Positions 35,201 to 47,700 of a DNA stretch of 64,000 nucleotides are shown piece after piece. The notes below the pieces were generated by a model. It was not told the origin of the DNA. It made no database searches and saw nothing but the letters and a program-made list of their open reading frames with translations. Each line of letters opens with the position of its first letter. Position 1 is the first letter of the stretch. Position numbers and translations under genes: made by a program. Source of the stretch: Acanthopleura granulata (taxonomy: Eukaryota > Mollusca > Polyplacophora > Chitonida > Chitonidae); contig JABBOT010000014.1 in assembly GCA_016165875.1 (NCBI GenBank), forward strand, positions 3,367,726 to 3,431,725. Reading direction: 5' to 3'.

Positions 35201-38200
35201 TTAAAAACAGATCATATTAACCTGGACAAGCACCCTGAACACAGAAAAAGGCAACCGGACAAAACTTGGTTATGGCCCGGTGTGTTGCATATCAGAAATG
35301 TGGTAATGTATGTCGCTTGACGCGGCGGCCATATAACATTTATACAGAGTGAGTGAGTGTTTGCACTAAACAATGTTTCAGTCAAATAACGAGGGGTCCT
35401 TCTGCTTTGTGCATATATACACATATAGAGCGTGTTTTCTTGTGACGGGGCGAGTAAATGCCGTCAAAGTACTGCCACCATCATTCCGAAGACACCACAC
35501 ATGACACCCCACCCAGTCAAATTAGGCTGACACCGAGTCGACCAGTCATGTTTTCTTGTTTAACCTTTCAATGCTGACGCCAAGCGAGGCACCAACAAGC
35601 ACGATTTTTAAAGTCTTTGGGATGACCCGACACGGGCATGAACCTGGATCTCCATATCTCGATGCGGAAGCTCTAACCACTAGACCACCGAGGCGGTTAC
35701 ATTTACAGCTGTACCGATTGGCTTCAGATTTGTTATACACAATAAGTGCAACCGGAAAATTAAAATTTCACAACATAAGGCTATTCCATATGTAAATTTG
35801 GGCCTCCATGGCTCAGTCGGTTAGCGCGCTATAGCAGCGCAATGACCCGAAGCCTCCCACCAATGAGGTCTCTCTGAGTTTAAGTCCAGCTCATGCTGGC
35901 TTCCTGTCCGTGTCGTACGTAGGAAGGTCTGCCAGCAACCTGCGGATGGTCATGGGTTTCCGAGCTCTGCCCGGTTTCGTCCCACCATAATGCTGGCCGC
36001 CGTCGTATAAGTGAAATATTCTTGAGTACGACGTAAAACACCAATCAAATCAAATCCATATCTAAATTACGTTTTGGTAGACCATTGAGATAATCCAAAA
36101 GTAGACAAATTTTAAAAGCTTTTTAAATTGACCAAAAACATATGTTCAAGACCTGCTTGATATTAGGGCTATGGATCTAGGGCTAAGTTTTAATATGATT
36201 TGTGATATTTATGTGACAGTAAAAAAAAATCTGAAATGGTTAGAACTTTCTCCTGTACTTAAAATGCGGTATTTTTTTGTCCCTATTTTCTTTTTATGTT
36301 ACCATTAGAGTTTACAGAGTCGATTCCCGTAATTGTTGTCTTCGACAGCCATATTTACTTGATTTCTTCACTTCTGTTCTTGTTTCTTCGCGTGTTTATT
36401 TTTTTTATTTATTTTTTTTCTCTCTTTTAACTCATATTGCGACAAGGGTTTGGAGGAATGTTAGTTTAATATATGCATACTTTATTCAGTAATAAATCGA
36501 AATATTATTTCATTGCTGGCTTCCGACATTCTCCATCTTTGACCACTTGCAGTTCTGGCACCTGCTGTGAAGTTCGAACTATCGTACTATGTCCAGGAGG
36601 ATTTTGCGAACGCGAACGCTACTGTGTCAGCTTTGATGGACAAATACAAGCCGTGTGCAAATTTGATCACCAACCAGCTCTACGGGCAGTGTGCCAACTG
36701 TATAGCTGAAAAATGTCAAAACAGGTAAGTTCAGGTGCAACGTAATGACCCACGTGCCTCTCACCAATACGATGAACGCGAGGCCAAGCCCAGCTCTAGG
36801 TGTCTTCCTCTGTAAGATGACTGTGGGTTTTAGCCGGGATCTGTCCGGTTTCCTCCCACCATAATGCTGGCCGCTGTCGTGTAAGTTAAATATTCTTGAG
36901 TACGACGTAAAACACCAATCAAATAAATAAATCAAAAATTGTCAAGCTGAGCCATTTCGCTTGATTGAATCAGGTTGCCTCTGATTTTCAGTTGTGGCTT
37001 TAAGTACCTGATAAAGGCTATTTTTTTGGTTTCGGTTTCGTCACGTCACAAGCAGAGCGATGCATGTCTCCATGCGTCACAAGCAGAGCGCTGCATGTCT
37101 CCATGCGTCACAAGCAGAGCTCTGCATGTCTCCATACGTCTTTGGATTAATGATATCCGCAGTCTGCATACTTCAGTCGTGCATAGACCTTTTCAATTCC
37201 CACCGTCTGCATTTTTTAGTCGTGTACGGAAAGTTTAAATTCCCACAGTTTGCTCTCTTCAGTCGTGTACAGACGCTTTCAGTTCCCACGGTCTGCATTC
37301 TTCAGTTGTATGCCGATTGGTCTATTTTGGACATTCTGAATTCCTCAGTCGTGTACAGACCGCTTTATATTCCACAGTCTACATTCCTCAGTCGTGTACA
37401 AACCGGTTTATAATCCACAGACTGCATTCTTCAGCCGTATATAGATCGGTATGTACTAGACAGTCGGCATTATTCAGTCCTATACAGGCAGGTTTTTGCT
37501 CCACAGAGTATATTCCTGAGTCATGTATAGACAGTTTTATGCTTTACAAAATGTATTCCTCAGTCATGTACTATACAGTCTGTATTCCTCAGTCTTGTAC
37601 AGACCGGTTTATACTCTACAGTCTGTATTCCCCAGTTATGTACAAACGGGTTTGTAATCAACAGAGTGTATTCGTCACTCGTGTACAGAATGAACTAATC
37701 TCTACAGTCTGTTTTTCTCAATCGTGTACGGGCCGATTTATACTTCTCATTCTTCGTTCCTTTACAGACCGGTTTATACTCTACAGTCTGTATTCCTCAG
37801 TCGTGTACAGACCGATTTATGTTCTACAGTCTGTATTCATCAGTCGTGTACAGATCGGTTTATACTCCCTCTGTCATGTACAGATCACTTTATACTCAAC
37901 AGAGTTTATTCATCAGTCGTGTACAGACCTGGCTTACCTCTACAGTCTGTATTCGTAAGTTGTGTTCAGACTGGACTAATTTCTACAGACTGTGTTCTTC
38001 TTGTACGGACCGGTTTATACTCCACAGCCTGCATTCTGCAGTCGTATACAGGCCGATTTATACTCCACAGGGTGCATTCATTAGTCGTGTACAGACCGGT
38101 TTATACCCCACACTCTGTGCTCTTCAGTCGTATACAGGCCGATTTATACTCTACAGTCTGTATTCCTTAGTCCTTTACAGATCCGTTTATACTCCACAGT

Positions 38201-41200
38201 CTGTTTTCCTCAGTCGTGTGCAGACCAGTTTATGTTCCACAGTCTGCATTAATCAGTCGTGTTCAGAGCGGTGTGTATTCCCCAGTCTATATTCTTCAGT
38301 CGTGCACAGGCTAGTCTGCTCTCTACAATCTGTATGACTGAATCGTGTACAGACCGATTTATACTCCAGGGTGTGTATTCCCCAATCGTTCGCAGATCAG
38401 TCCAATCCCAACAGCTTGCATTCTTGTAGACTGGTCTATTCATGCTAATGGTCTCCACAGTCTGTGAACCACAAACTAATCTCTAAAGTCAATATTCCTC
38501 GATAAAAGGCCGCTCCTGCTCTTGGAGTGTTTATTCCTCAGTCGTGTACAGACTGAGAAAAGGTCCTCAGCCCACATTCTTCAACAGTGTACATACCGCT
38601 GCAATCCCCTCAGTTCGTATTCCTCAGTCTTGGTTTAATTCTAATGTATGCACTCCCTAGTCTTTTGCTGACCATCCCAATCTCTACAATGTGTATTCGT
38701 CAGTCCTACCAGAGCGTTCTAATCTTTACAGTGTCAATTCTTCAGGCGTGTCCGTAGGGCTTCAGTTTATAGATTGTCTATTTAACAAACCTTTGAGAAG
38801 GGTTCCATTCTCTACTGTGTATATTCGTTAGTCGTAGACAGAGGGTTCCAATCTAAACAATGTATATTCGTCAGTCGTATGCAGAGGGTTCCAATCTAAA
38901 CAATGTATATTCGTCAGTGGTATGCAGAGGGTTCCAAACTCCAAGATGTATTTTCGTCAGTCGTAGACAGAGGGTTCAAATCTTGGCAGTGTATATTCGT
39001 CAGTCGTAGGCAGAGGATTCCTATCTCCAAATTGAATATTTGTCAGTCGTAGGCAGAGGGTTCCAATATTCATAGTGTATATTCGTGTTCAGGTGGTTCA
39101 AATCTCCATGCACGATCTGTATTTGTTAGTCGTAAGCAAGGGGTTCCAATCCGCTCAGTGTTCATTCGTCAGACGTGTCCAAATTGTTTCAATCTCCACA
39201 CTGTTATATATTTTCAGTCGTGTTAAGGAACTTCCAGTCTCCATAGTGTTTATTTTTCTCCCGTGAACAGAGGTCTCTATTACAGCATGTATCTGTAAGT
39301 AGTGTGCAGAAGGCTCCAATCTCTACAGTAGTATATTTGTCAGTCGTGTGCAAAAGGCATCAACCTCTGCAGCACAAATTTGTCGGCCGTGTGCAGAGGA
39401 TTCCAATCCCCACATATTCACCAGTCGTGTGCAGAGGGTTCCAACCTCTACAGTCCAAATTTGTCAGTCGTGCGCCGAGGGTTCCAATCTCTACAGTATA
39501 TATTCTGCAGTCGTAGGGTTATGATCTCTACGGTATATATTTGTCAGTCGTGTGCAAAAATGATCAGTTTCTGTTCCTCCTTCCTGTGACTCATTGTTTC
39601 TGGGGATTTGGTGACCCTTTGTGCTCTCTAAGATGTGTTAACTATCAATCATCTCCCACCAATTTGGCGAACAGGTCAATACACTTCACGTCAGAAAAAC
39701 TGTCAGCACCTTGCCAAAACTGGTCGTTTTACCCTTGTCCTCCAGTTTCCTCCATCCACAAAACTTGCTATTATGGTTTAAGTGAAACAATTGTTACACC
39801 GGCTAAGCTCTTTTTAGCCATTATACATATAATTGTATATCTTCTCGTACATGTTCGTTGCATTCAATAAATAACATATATGGAGATTAACAAGCACACA
39901 CTTACCCCAGAAAAAAACAAAATGAAAATTAAATTTTTTGCCCGTAATACTTTTAATACCTGTCCCAGAAACGAGAAGAGTTAGGCTATTTCCAGTCAGT
40001 AGAGATTGTTTTTGAAAGTGTGAAAAATTCGTTGAAAGTAACAATTGATCATGTGCTCCATTTTCTCCTTAAAGAACAAACATGGCCTGCGTGGGAGCGG
40101 TGTCAGTCGACAAGGAGGCTACTGCCTGTGGCTTTGCACCGGCGGCATGTAAGGCATTGACAGTTGGTAAGACAGCCCTTCAGATCCTGCTTTCTCAGGA
40201 CAATGTCAAGAAGACGGTAAAAAATGTGCTGAAAAAGGCCACTAAAGGCATAAAAAAGTTCATAGGTAAGTGTGTGGATGGTTATTCCTCAAGTGCTGTT
40301 TCAATGTAGGTGCCTGCGATCATCAAACGCTTGTTCACTTTGCGTCTGACGTTTTCTCACTGAGGTCATCAGACCCTAGCTCACTGACACCGTCAGACAT
40401 TTGCTCACTACGACCATCAGGTCCTTGTTCACTGAAACCATCAGACCCTTGTTCATTGAAAGCATCAGACACTGGATCAATGACGTTGCATGTGCGAATC
40501 CAGCTTTCTCTACTTCGACTGCTTTTTTACGTTAAGAGATTTAATTATCAGTGACTTCACCGTGGTTGACCTCGAGCCCCCTTCAGTTTCCTCCTTCCAT
40601 CAAACAGATCACCGTTATGACAATACAATGGGCACGAATTTAAGCACGATAAAAAGGCTACTGCTAATCTTCCCGATTTCACATTTATCAGGCATGCGTG
40701 TAAATTTTGCCCCAAATATCTTTGAGGTGAATGTTGTATATGCATCGAATATAACTTATACTGAAAAATTTCCCAAAACTTTTTCACACCTCAAAAGGTC
40801 GAATTCGCTTGCCAAGAATATCAACTTTATTACGACGAATTCGACTTCCAAGAATTCGATTTCCAAGGATTCGACTTCCAAGAATTCGACTTCCAAGAAT
40901 CAGATTGCCCAGAATACGATTGCCACGTATTAGGCTACCAAGAATCAGGCTGCCACGGATTAGGTTGCCAAGGATTAGGCTACCAAGGATAAGGCTGCCA
41001 CGGATTAGGCTACCAAGAATAAATCTGCCTCGATTTAGACTATTCGGCCTTAGAATCTTCAAACGCAAGAGACGTCAGACGACAGAACCGACATGTGTAG
41101 AACTAACCGCCAATGCTAATGAAGCTTGCCAGTTCTATTCGACACAGTGCCAGGCTTGTGCCGAGTTACATGATTCGGACGAACCTCAGCTGATAGAGAA

Positions 41201-44200
41201 GTGTAAGTGATTTATTACATCTGCATACATTTATTTATTTATTTTTTTAATTGATTGGTGTTTACGTCGTACTCAAGAATATTTCACTTATACGACGGCG
41301 GCCAGCATTACGATGTGAGGAAACCGGGCAGAGCCCGGGTAAAGCCTACGACCATCCGCAGGTTGCTGGCAGAGCTTCGGCGGGAGAGGAAGCCAGCAAG
41401 AACTGGACTTGATCTGACAGTGACCACATTGTAGGAAGCTTCTGGGTCAAACTCAGGAGCTACTTTGAAGTATTGTTTTTTTAGATCTGCATGCATTTTG
41501 ATGTATGCAGTTTGATGGTTTCTCAATGTATTGGGTCACATCCACGCATTCATTGTGACAGGTATGTGTTGATTTCTCTACCTTTGCCTTCCAGTGTTAA
41601 TGCTTGTCCCATATTCCACAAATGCAACTTTACATTTACCTTAAATGATCTATTATTTCGTCCATAATTAAGTTGCTCAAATTTCCTGATTCTGACGGCT
41701 CTAGTCATTTTAGAAAGTTGTTGTCAGTTTCATCACTAGATTAAGCAGCCAAATCTCCGTCCATCTCTTTGTATGCTGACATTTTGTTTACAGAAAATCC
41801 TAAATTTCTTTCCTGATTTTCCAGTTTGCGGTGCCGAAATCAAAACGGTTTATACCAGCCTGAAGTCAGAAGAGAACAGATTTGTTCGATTGTATGACAT
41901 TTACAATTTATCAGATCCAGGCGTCTTCAATATCTACAGGGTAAGTACTTACTGCATGCAAGGGACAGACAATCATGTCATGACCTTATGAATTTAGCGA
42001 TTTAATTTGGAGTTAGTAATGTGATTCGCCTCCCGGTAAAGGAAGAAACATCGTGTGAAGACTGATGCGCGGATACTATCAAAACCTGTGTTGAGATTGT
42101 ACTTGTGATTTTCCTTGTAGTACCTCATATCCAGTGCCCCGTTTAAAGGGGCTGAGGATTTCCCGGCATGCAGTTGGGATTTGTATAACTGAAATGCAAG
42201 CGTACATTCAAACTATAGTTTTAAAAAATATCTCTCAGTTTTTAAAACGCGTTGTTGTTATATGTACATATGTGGCATACATGGAGGGCAGGTATTCGCT
42301 ACAGCGGAACTGTTCCAAGGCAGTAAGCCTAACCTCATTCCGTCAGACGGAATAGGGAATATAGGTGGTGTGCTGTCTTTTAAGCGAAATACTCTTGAGT
42401 AATGTGTAAATCACTAATCAAAGAAAAGAATTAATACACGGTTGAAACTCCCCGAATCACTTCATTTCTTAAGCTGGCCATAATGTGGCTTCGATGCTGT
42501 ATGTGTGGCGTTGATCCATATTCATTCATTCATTTCGAAGGCAGTCAACCCAACCCATGCATTCTCAGATCCTTGAGCCAAAAAGGCATAAGTTAGAAAT
42601 TATTTAAATACTCCTGCAAATTCCTCCGCTCAAACATTGACCTCGTGACCTCGTCGCAGTCCATCGGCGCTGACCAAAAAGGCATAAGTTAGAAATTATT
42701 TAAATACTCCTGCAAATTCCTCCGCTCAAACATTGACCTCGTGACCTCGTCGCAGTCCATCGGCGCTGACCAATGGGCTTCAAGATTAGATTCCAGCTCA
42801 AGCGGATTCTCTCCAGCTTTCAATCAGGCTTCTTGTGACGTCACATCAAAGTTTTACTCAAGTGACGTGATCGGCGCCACTTGACATCGTTTACTAATAA
42901 GCCTGGGCGCGATTTCCAAAAAACTTTCTTAGTTTAGTAAATTGCGTAAGTGGGCTCTCCAACATTGAGAGTTTATCGAAAATACTTAAGTCAAACTGCA
43001 TAAATAAAGTACTATGATGTTTAAGCAAAACAAATATGCGTTTGCTGAAAGTACTTAAGAACCTTCTTGAAAAGGGGCTCAGATTTATTTCATGTAAGTA
43101 AAAACTTCTTATATAGAACACAATACACAAATCCATGCTGATAAATGGATTCATGTCGTGAATTTCCTGAAAGTATCTTTACTTTTCTGCACGCCAAAGA
43201 CAACCCCTTATAATAACCTAGATATCTGAAAGCATCGGCAGGTTTTCGGCTGCTCACATGATACAATTGTATCATACGTATCACATGATACGTTTTTTCT
43301 CAAACCCAATCACTTCATACACATTTCATATATTATTGTTTAGTTTAATTGTGAATGCTGTCCTCTGATCTCAGAACAGAATCCTGAAGGTCTTACTGGA
43401 TCAGATGATTAAAGGGCTGACTACATACAAGCGATCCGGTCATGAGTTCGAATCCAGCTCTCGCTGCTCAGGCTTCAATTTTAAGTAAAGCTGTTTAACT
43501 GACAGGCCAAGTCAGGTGGCTTAACCATAAACCTGATCGTAGTCATATAAATAAAAATTCTTGAGCCCGGCGTTAAACACCAAGGGCCGAATGCATAAAG
43601 ACGAAAAGCAACATTGTGGTTTAGAATATTCTGAGAATTGCTATTCCTCTCTTCCTAGTATAGGAAAATTGGTATGCATATACGCAGTGTAGCTATTCAC
43701 TACATAGCTATGCGGAGAATACGATTATTCCACGGTGCAGTGTTATTCTGTGGTATAGGAGAGAAGGGTTAAAAAATCTCTTGTCAGATGCCCTTGACAC
43801 ATCCATCTGATCAGAGAGACAGAGGTTAAGGCGCTTGTCACTCAATCGCTAAGACACACTAAATGCAGGTTTAATCCCGGCCTTGGATAAGGAATTTATA
43901 AGTTCTATTCTCTGGTTATTTATGGGTCTTTGGTAATTATAAACGACCGAAGGCGAAGGCGAACCATTTGTGGTTCAACCAGCCACAAGGGGAGTTGTGT
44001 TCCAGGAGAAAAGATGTACAGTAATTTACCAAAGATGGATGATTTGCCCCGGACGTTATACGTCACTTAGTCCTCTGTTCTGCATTCGACCCCATTAGAT
44101 CAGTGAAAGCAGAGTCCCGTGGCCGTAATCTATATACCGTTATATCTTCAGATCCAGTACGACGTATCCCGGTACGATGTCAAAGTGTCCGGATACCATG

Positions 44201-44331
44201 GTGTCCGTGTGGGATACACACTGCTAGGCAAATCCACTACGCTCGTTCTGAAGGATCCGCTGAATCCACTGGACCCAGCCAAAGCTGCTCCCGCCATGGC
44301 GTCACTTTTGTATGAAGACCTCGCTCCATAA
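32210..44331 (+). CDS. Gene B: clusterin-like secreted precursor with RIRLP repeats (6 exons)
   Basis: Exons: 32210-32294, 36553-36724, 40075-40265, 40798-41202, 41825-41940, 44152-44331; 1149 nt, 382 residues, all introns GT-AG. Signal peptide 1-17 (cleavage after Ala-Leu-Ala). Cluster 1 is Cys63, 75, 78, 83, 91; the extra pair is Cys104/111. The cationic helix at about 117-150 is less regular than in A and C (it contains Ser-Gln-Asp-Asn). The array is 13 pentapeptides (167-231) after a degenerate start. Furin-type site at 238-242. Cluster 2 is Cys249, 260, 267, 270, 286. Only the Asn50 sequon is kept. It is the most diverged copy and has the longest introns (intron 1 is 4.3 kb, intron 2 is 3.4 kb). 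Cysteine spacings are the same as in A and C, so it is probably functional. Confidence 0.8.
33463..33600 (-). mobile_element. SINE family A in gene B intron 1
   Basis: 'TTACGCCGTACCCAAGAATA' and 'GGCCAGCATTATGGTGGAAG', reverse copy without head. Confidence 0.75.
34046..34098. repeat. 17-bp tandem repeat, about three copies
   Basis: 'GTCACAACATTTAGT' plus two bases repeats three times with one change. Intronic. Confidence 0.85.
34290..34400 (-). mobile_element. SINE family A, head fragment
   Basis: 'GTTGCTGGCAGACCTCC' and 'GGACTTGAACTCACAGCGAC' on the + strand. Confidence 0.7.
34800..34975. repeat. Intron 1 block shared with gene A
   Basis: Alignable with gene A intron 1 at about 18960-19090: 'TTGTCGCTAAC', 'ACTGTGCATGT', 'TTATTTTTGAT' and 'TTCATTAATTAA' occur in the same order. 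This is a duplication remnant, not a mobile element. Confidence 0.6.
35330..35705 (-). mobile_element. SINE family B in gene B intron 1
   Basis: Reverse copy: 'GACACCACACATGACACC', 'GACCCGACACGGGCATGAAC' and the head 'ACCACTAGACCACCGAGGCG'. The tRNA-like part is on the right. Confidence 0.7.
35799..36050 (+). mobile_element. SINE family A, near full length, gene B intron 1
   Basis: Head 'GGGCCTCCATGGCTCAGTCG', B-box region 'GAGTTTAAGTCCAGCTC', body, and end 'AAAACACCAATCAAATCAAA'. Confidence 0.85.
36553..36724 (+). CDS. Gene B exon 2 (cysteine cluster 1)
   Basis: 172 nt after acceptor 'CACTTGCAG', donor GTAAGT. Same four cysteines and sequon as gene A, with replacements between them. Confidence 0.9.
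36730..36932 (+). mobile_element. SINE family A in gene B intron 2
   Basis: 'CAACGTAATGACCCACGTGC', a shortened body and the end 'AAAACACCAATCAAATAAAT'. It begins about six bases after the exon 2 donor. Confidence 0.75.
37044..37136. repeat. 31-bp tandem repeat, three copies
   Basis: 'CGTCACAAGCAGAGC' followed by 'TGCATGTCTCCATG' three times, just before the 43-bp minisatellite. Confidence 0.85.
37160..39560. repeat. 43-bp minisatellite in gene B intron 2, about 55 units
   Basis: Two subtypes: 'CAGTCTGTATTCCTCAGTCG' then 'TGTACAGACCGGTTTATACT' (to about 38700), and 'GTATATTCGTCAGTCGTAGG' then 'CAGAGGGTTCCAATCTCCAC' (after it). Both are 43 bp and related to the gene A intron 2 array. The long open frames here (up to 213 codons) come from frame cycling through the units. 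Confidence 0.9.
40075..40265 (+). CDS. Gene B exon 3 (fifth cysteine, C-x6-C pair, helix)
   Basis: 191 nt, six shorter than in A and C; the two missing residues fall before the C-x6-C pair. Encodes the x7-spaced cysteine, the pair and the Lys-rich helix ending 'KKATKGIKKFIG'. Donor GTAAGT. Confidence 0.9.
40345..40485. repeat. 24-bp imperfect tandem repeat in gene B intron 3
   Basis: 'CATCAGACCCTTGTTCACTG' type units, about five, diverged. Confidence 0.7.
40798..41202 (+). CDS. Gene B exon 4 (RIRLP array, furin site, cysteine cluster 2)
   Basis: 405 nt. Begins Arg-Ile-Arg-Leu-Pro-Arg-Ile, then a degenerate Ser-Thr-Leu-Leu stretch, then 13 regular pentapeptides, the last two with Asn and Phe replacements. 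'[10 protein letters not shown]' and four cysteines (x10, x6, x2) follow. Donor GTAAGT in the same phase as the paralogues. Confidence 0.9.
41232..41465 (-). mobile_element. SINE family A in gene B intron 4
   Basis: Reverse copy from the ATTT tail to 'GAAGCTTCTGGGTCAA' at the head side. Confidence 0.8.
41825..41940 (+). CDS. Gene B exon 5
   Basis: 116 nt after 'TTTTCCAG', donor AGG/GTAAGT. Starts Cys-Gly-Ala-Glu. The sequon of A and C is lost (Asn-Ile-Tyr). Confidence 0.9.
42578..42769. repeat. Perfect 96-bp tandem duplication
   Basis: The unit starting 'CCAAAAAGGCATAAGTTAG' and ending 'CCATCGGCGCTGA' occurs twice with no difference that I can see. It is in gene B intron 5 and must be recent or an assembly artefact. 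Confidence 0.9.
43258..43275. repeat. 18-bp perfect palindrome in gene B intron 5
   Basis: ATGATACAATTGTATCAT, within a small expansion of the 'CATGATACG' word that is single-copy in gene A intron 5. Confidence 0.7.
43400..43585 (+). mobile_element. SINE-like element in gene B intron 5 (shared with gene A)
   Basis: 'GATGATTAAAGGGCTGACTAC', B-box-like 'GAGTTCGAATCCAGC' and a family A-like end 'TTCTTGAGCCCGGCGTTAAA'. Confidence 0.65.
44152..44331 (+). CDS. Gene B exon 6 (C-terminus)
   Basis: 180 nt after 'ATCTTCAG'. Encodes '[19 protein letters not shown]', the 'LVLKDPLNPLDP' block and the end Leu-Ala-Pro-stop. Same length as in gene C. Confidence 0.9.
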   Translation: MQYDVSRYDVKVSGYHGVRVGYTLLGKSTTLVLKDPLNPLDPAKAAPAMASLLYEDLAP

Positions 44332-44598
44332 GGCGAGGAGCCCAACAGCATTAGTAATTTGTTTCTTTAAGAAACTTACAACGAGATGTAGAAGAGTTCT
44401 ATATTCCCCAGTGATACATATGCTCGACTGCCCACATACACATCAGTAGTATCGTCAGGTTAAACCGTATAATAATCTTGAAATGGCGTTGCGACAACAG
44501 GCACGTTCCTGTAGTGAATTAGTTCTCTTCCAACAGCTGATACACAGCGTTCCACACAGGCCTCGACAGTTTTACGATTGTGTTAACATGGCAATTAG

Positions 44599-44604
44599 AA
44601 TAAA
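44599..44604 (+). terminator. Poly(A) signal of gene B
   Basis: AATAAA about 270 bases after the stop, at the end of the 3' region that is alignable with gene A. Confidence 0.55.
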
Positions 44605-44732
44605 GTTTTGGTTAAGTTTTGGTTTATCTGGGATTAAAACTTAATTTCGCTGGGGGAATTATAGAATGTGCTGCAGTCTGAAATACTGGAGTGTGAGGGA
44701 TTTTATCACAGCCATATTTCATCAATTGTAAA

Positions 44733-44765
44733 CCGACTTAAACTTAAAGTTTAATTTTAAGTCGG
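44733..44765. repeat. Hairpin with perfect 10-bp arms
   Basis: CCGACTTAAA and TTTAAGTCGG flank an AT-rich 13-base loop, about 130 bases after the gene B poly(A) signal. Confidence 0.6.
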
Positions 44766-44769
44766 CTCA

Positions 44770-47700
44770 CGATGGAGGCCTGGTGCCCTTTGATTTCGAA
44801 AGTAGATATTGATTTTTAATTCAGATTAACTTGGCTTGAATACATGTTTTTTGTTGCTTTTTATGTTTGTCTATACCTCGACGTTTTTCAAATATATCTG
44901 AAGTTTAGTTTGTTTTCCATTAAGCTTCTTCCTTTTTTTCAACGATGAAGCATGTAATATAGTTGCTGTCCGGATTACTGGAGGAGCATGTTTGTACACT
45001 TTGAGGTCCAGTATTTCAAAAACTGCTAAAGAAAAAGAAAGCACACATGACAGTCAACATACATTGACTTTTGTTAGAAGTTTTGACTGGTCACGGGGTC
45101 TGGTGGCCATTTTTTCATTTAAATGATAAGCTTAAGAAATCTTCTTGCCAAAAACCGCTGAACAGATCGGACTAAAATTTTATATCCTCTTACTGAATAC
45201 CAGGGAGTAATGTCGATGTAAAAGTATTGAATTCTGCACATGCTATTAAGGTCTCTGTGGCCATTTTATTTAGTCTCGTGAGCCGTTTTGCAGGTTTCTT
45301 CCATATTTTTTTGTTATAATAAGCTCGCAGAAATGTATCCTGCCTGATGTATCTTTGTGTGTTGAATCCAAACATTGTAATAATTTCAACGGAAGTTTCA
45401 CGATTTTACCGGAAGTGGAAAAAACAATGAAAATTGTAGAAATTGTTGTTTTGATTTGTTTTTTTTCCCAAACTTAATATAAAAGGTTGTTTTATTTATA
45501 ATTGCCGTATATCTGTGCACCCTTTTCAATTTATGTCCCCTATATCCACCATTTTGAAGAAATTACAATTAGCTCCATAAATGGCAGACTATTTAAGCCA
45601 AAATATTGAGACGTATACAAATTCGTAGCCGTTGATCTGCTCTTCATATGGAGCCTGAACAGATTTGAGTTACGATCAGTATTTTCCTCTGCAGATTTTT
45701 GAACTGTGATATCTTTCACTTGTAGACTAAACGTTTAACCTCAGATAAAATTTACATTTACATCGCCAAGCCTGGCCGCCAACCTTTCGCCTCTCTGCTC
45801 TAAGAAACAACTGACACATCCCCACGCCCCTGTAGTCCGTCTTGAACACATGTAAACTGTTTGCCTCGGCAGTAAACTGACTAAAGGAAGAGAAAACAAA
45901 TAATGAACGTTAATGTTATAAGCCATAAAAGCTGGTATATCCTCGTCATCCAAATTCAGAACTGATAAATTCAGATAATCATTCAGTTGTTTTTCTGTGG
46001 AAACATTGTGCGCCTAGCTGGTTTTGCAAAAGCAACCATTTTCAGGGCTATGGTGAATGAATATGAATGAACCATAACACTTTTCATAGACACCGCTGCT
46101 TATTTCATGACTACTAACATTCGGGCTTTCTTCTTGTGCATCTTGGCTGGAAATGACAGCGTCTTAAATTAATTATCCACCTTTAAATACAGTTACTTTT
46201 AAAGGTGAAACTTCACCCTTTGTGTTACTTGCTTTACACCGTATATGATAAATTGGCGAAGGGCCGGTGAATGTCCAGCGAGCGTCACGTTCACGACGCA
46301 AGAGAGAAGCACCGAAACATTGTTGCTGCCCTATAGCCCGGGGTACAATATGAACACAGGAGTCTTAAAGTAGACGAAAACATAAAAATGATTCCAAAAT
46401 CAAATGACAGAGCGTCAGAACTTATTTGCAAACATAGACTTTTTCCAGGAGAAAAGGGTATTTGAAATATTTTTGTACGGTGGATATTTGGGACCAGCTT
46501 TTGGTATTTATCGTTGTTGCATAGTATCGTTCTAAATAAGGATGCGATGCATGTCTAATAAATTTATTTGAATGTAAATTTGTTGTTTACACCTACGCAT
46601 ATGCATTCAACCTGAATTATAATAATATTTATGAACATATTAAAATATGATTAACCAGGTTGAATATATTTGTTAAATCAAAAGGACAAATTCTAGCACA
46701 AAAATATTTTTAAACATGTGTTACATCCTCGTTTATAACATTATTACTCAAAGACTATATATACGAAAGGGTGGTCCCAAATACACACCATGCAACATGA
46801 TGCTTTACTCGTTCCTAAAGGATCTGTACCTTTCTTCAGATGCATCATATGTAAGTTTCAGTTTCAGTTTCAGTCAGTGTAATAGTTGTGTTTTTTTTCA
46901 AAAAACAGAGGTGAGGACAACGCAGGTTACTCACGGCTATATAATCTTCTTTCTTGTGAATTGAATCGAATAACAGGAAATCTCATAATATAGACAGAAG
47001 AGAATATTCGATAAAGTTTCAGCATTGTCAGGTATCAGGTGAGTTTAATACAGCGTACTAGCGTACCAGAACAAGAGAGGAAAAATACATATTCTCAAAT
47101 AAATGGATGTCGTTATTGTGATCCTACATAGAGGACTTCCGTTCATATTACAAGCGAAAATGGCTCTCAGCGTTCGAGAGGAAGGCCGAACTTTGATGAT
47201 TAGCTGAAAGTAAAACTTAGTGTAGGTCAACATTACGTATTAGAAAACGACGTATATGCAGATATTTAAATAACAAAAGTACAGCAGATCTGTGAGATCA
47301 CCATACACTTGATGATAATAATTATAATATGACGAAATCAAAAACTACACTTGTGCCATAAAACACAAAAGTAAAGCTATACATTGCTGAAGAGGCAATG
47401 GGCTATATCAGCTGCAGTTTGCGATAAAAGTTTTAGATTGTAGGCAGCTGAATTAACTAATCACCACATATATCAGGTTATTCCACATAATAGGTTGGTG
47501 CAAAGAGTAGGCTGTAATCACATGGTAGACTGACGTCAGTATGGTGAAAAATTTCCCTTACATAGTGGATTTCAGATAAGTGGGTCAGCAATAAACAACA
47601 TCCCCAACCCTTTACAACTCTATCGTCTACCCTTCACTTGATCGATGTCTAGCCCTATCATCATTTTTCCCTTACCCAGTGTCAGTCGGTTTTATGAGTG

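Noticed and set aside
37044..37136. CRISPR-like spaced repeats
   Set aside because: Units are directly adjacent with no variable spacers, in a eukaryotic intron.
37317..38337. Open frames of 213, 148 and 172 codons
   Set aside because: Overlapping readings of the gene B intron 2 minisatellite, with no splice signals or conserved start.
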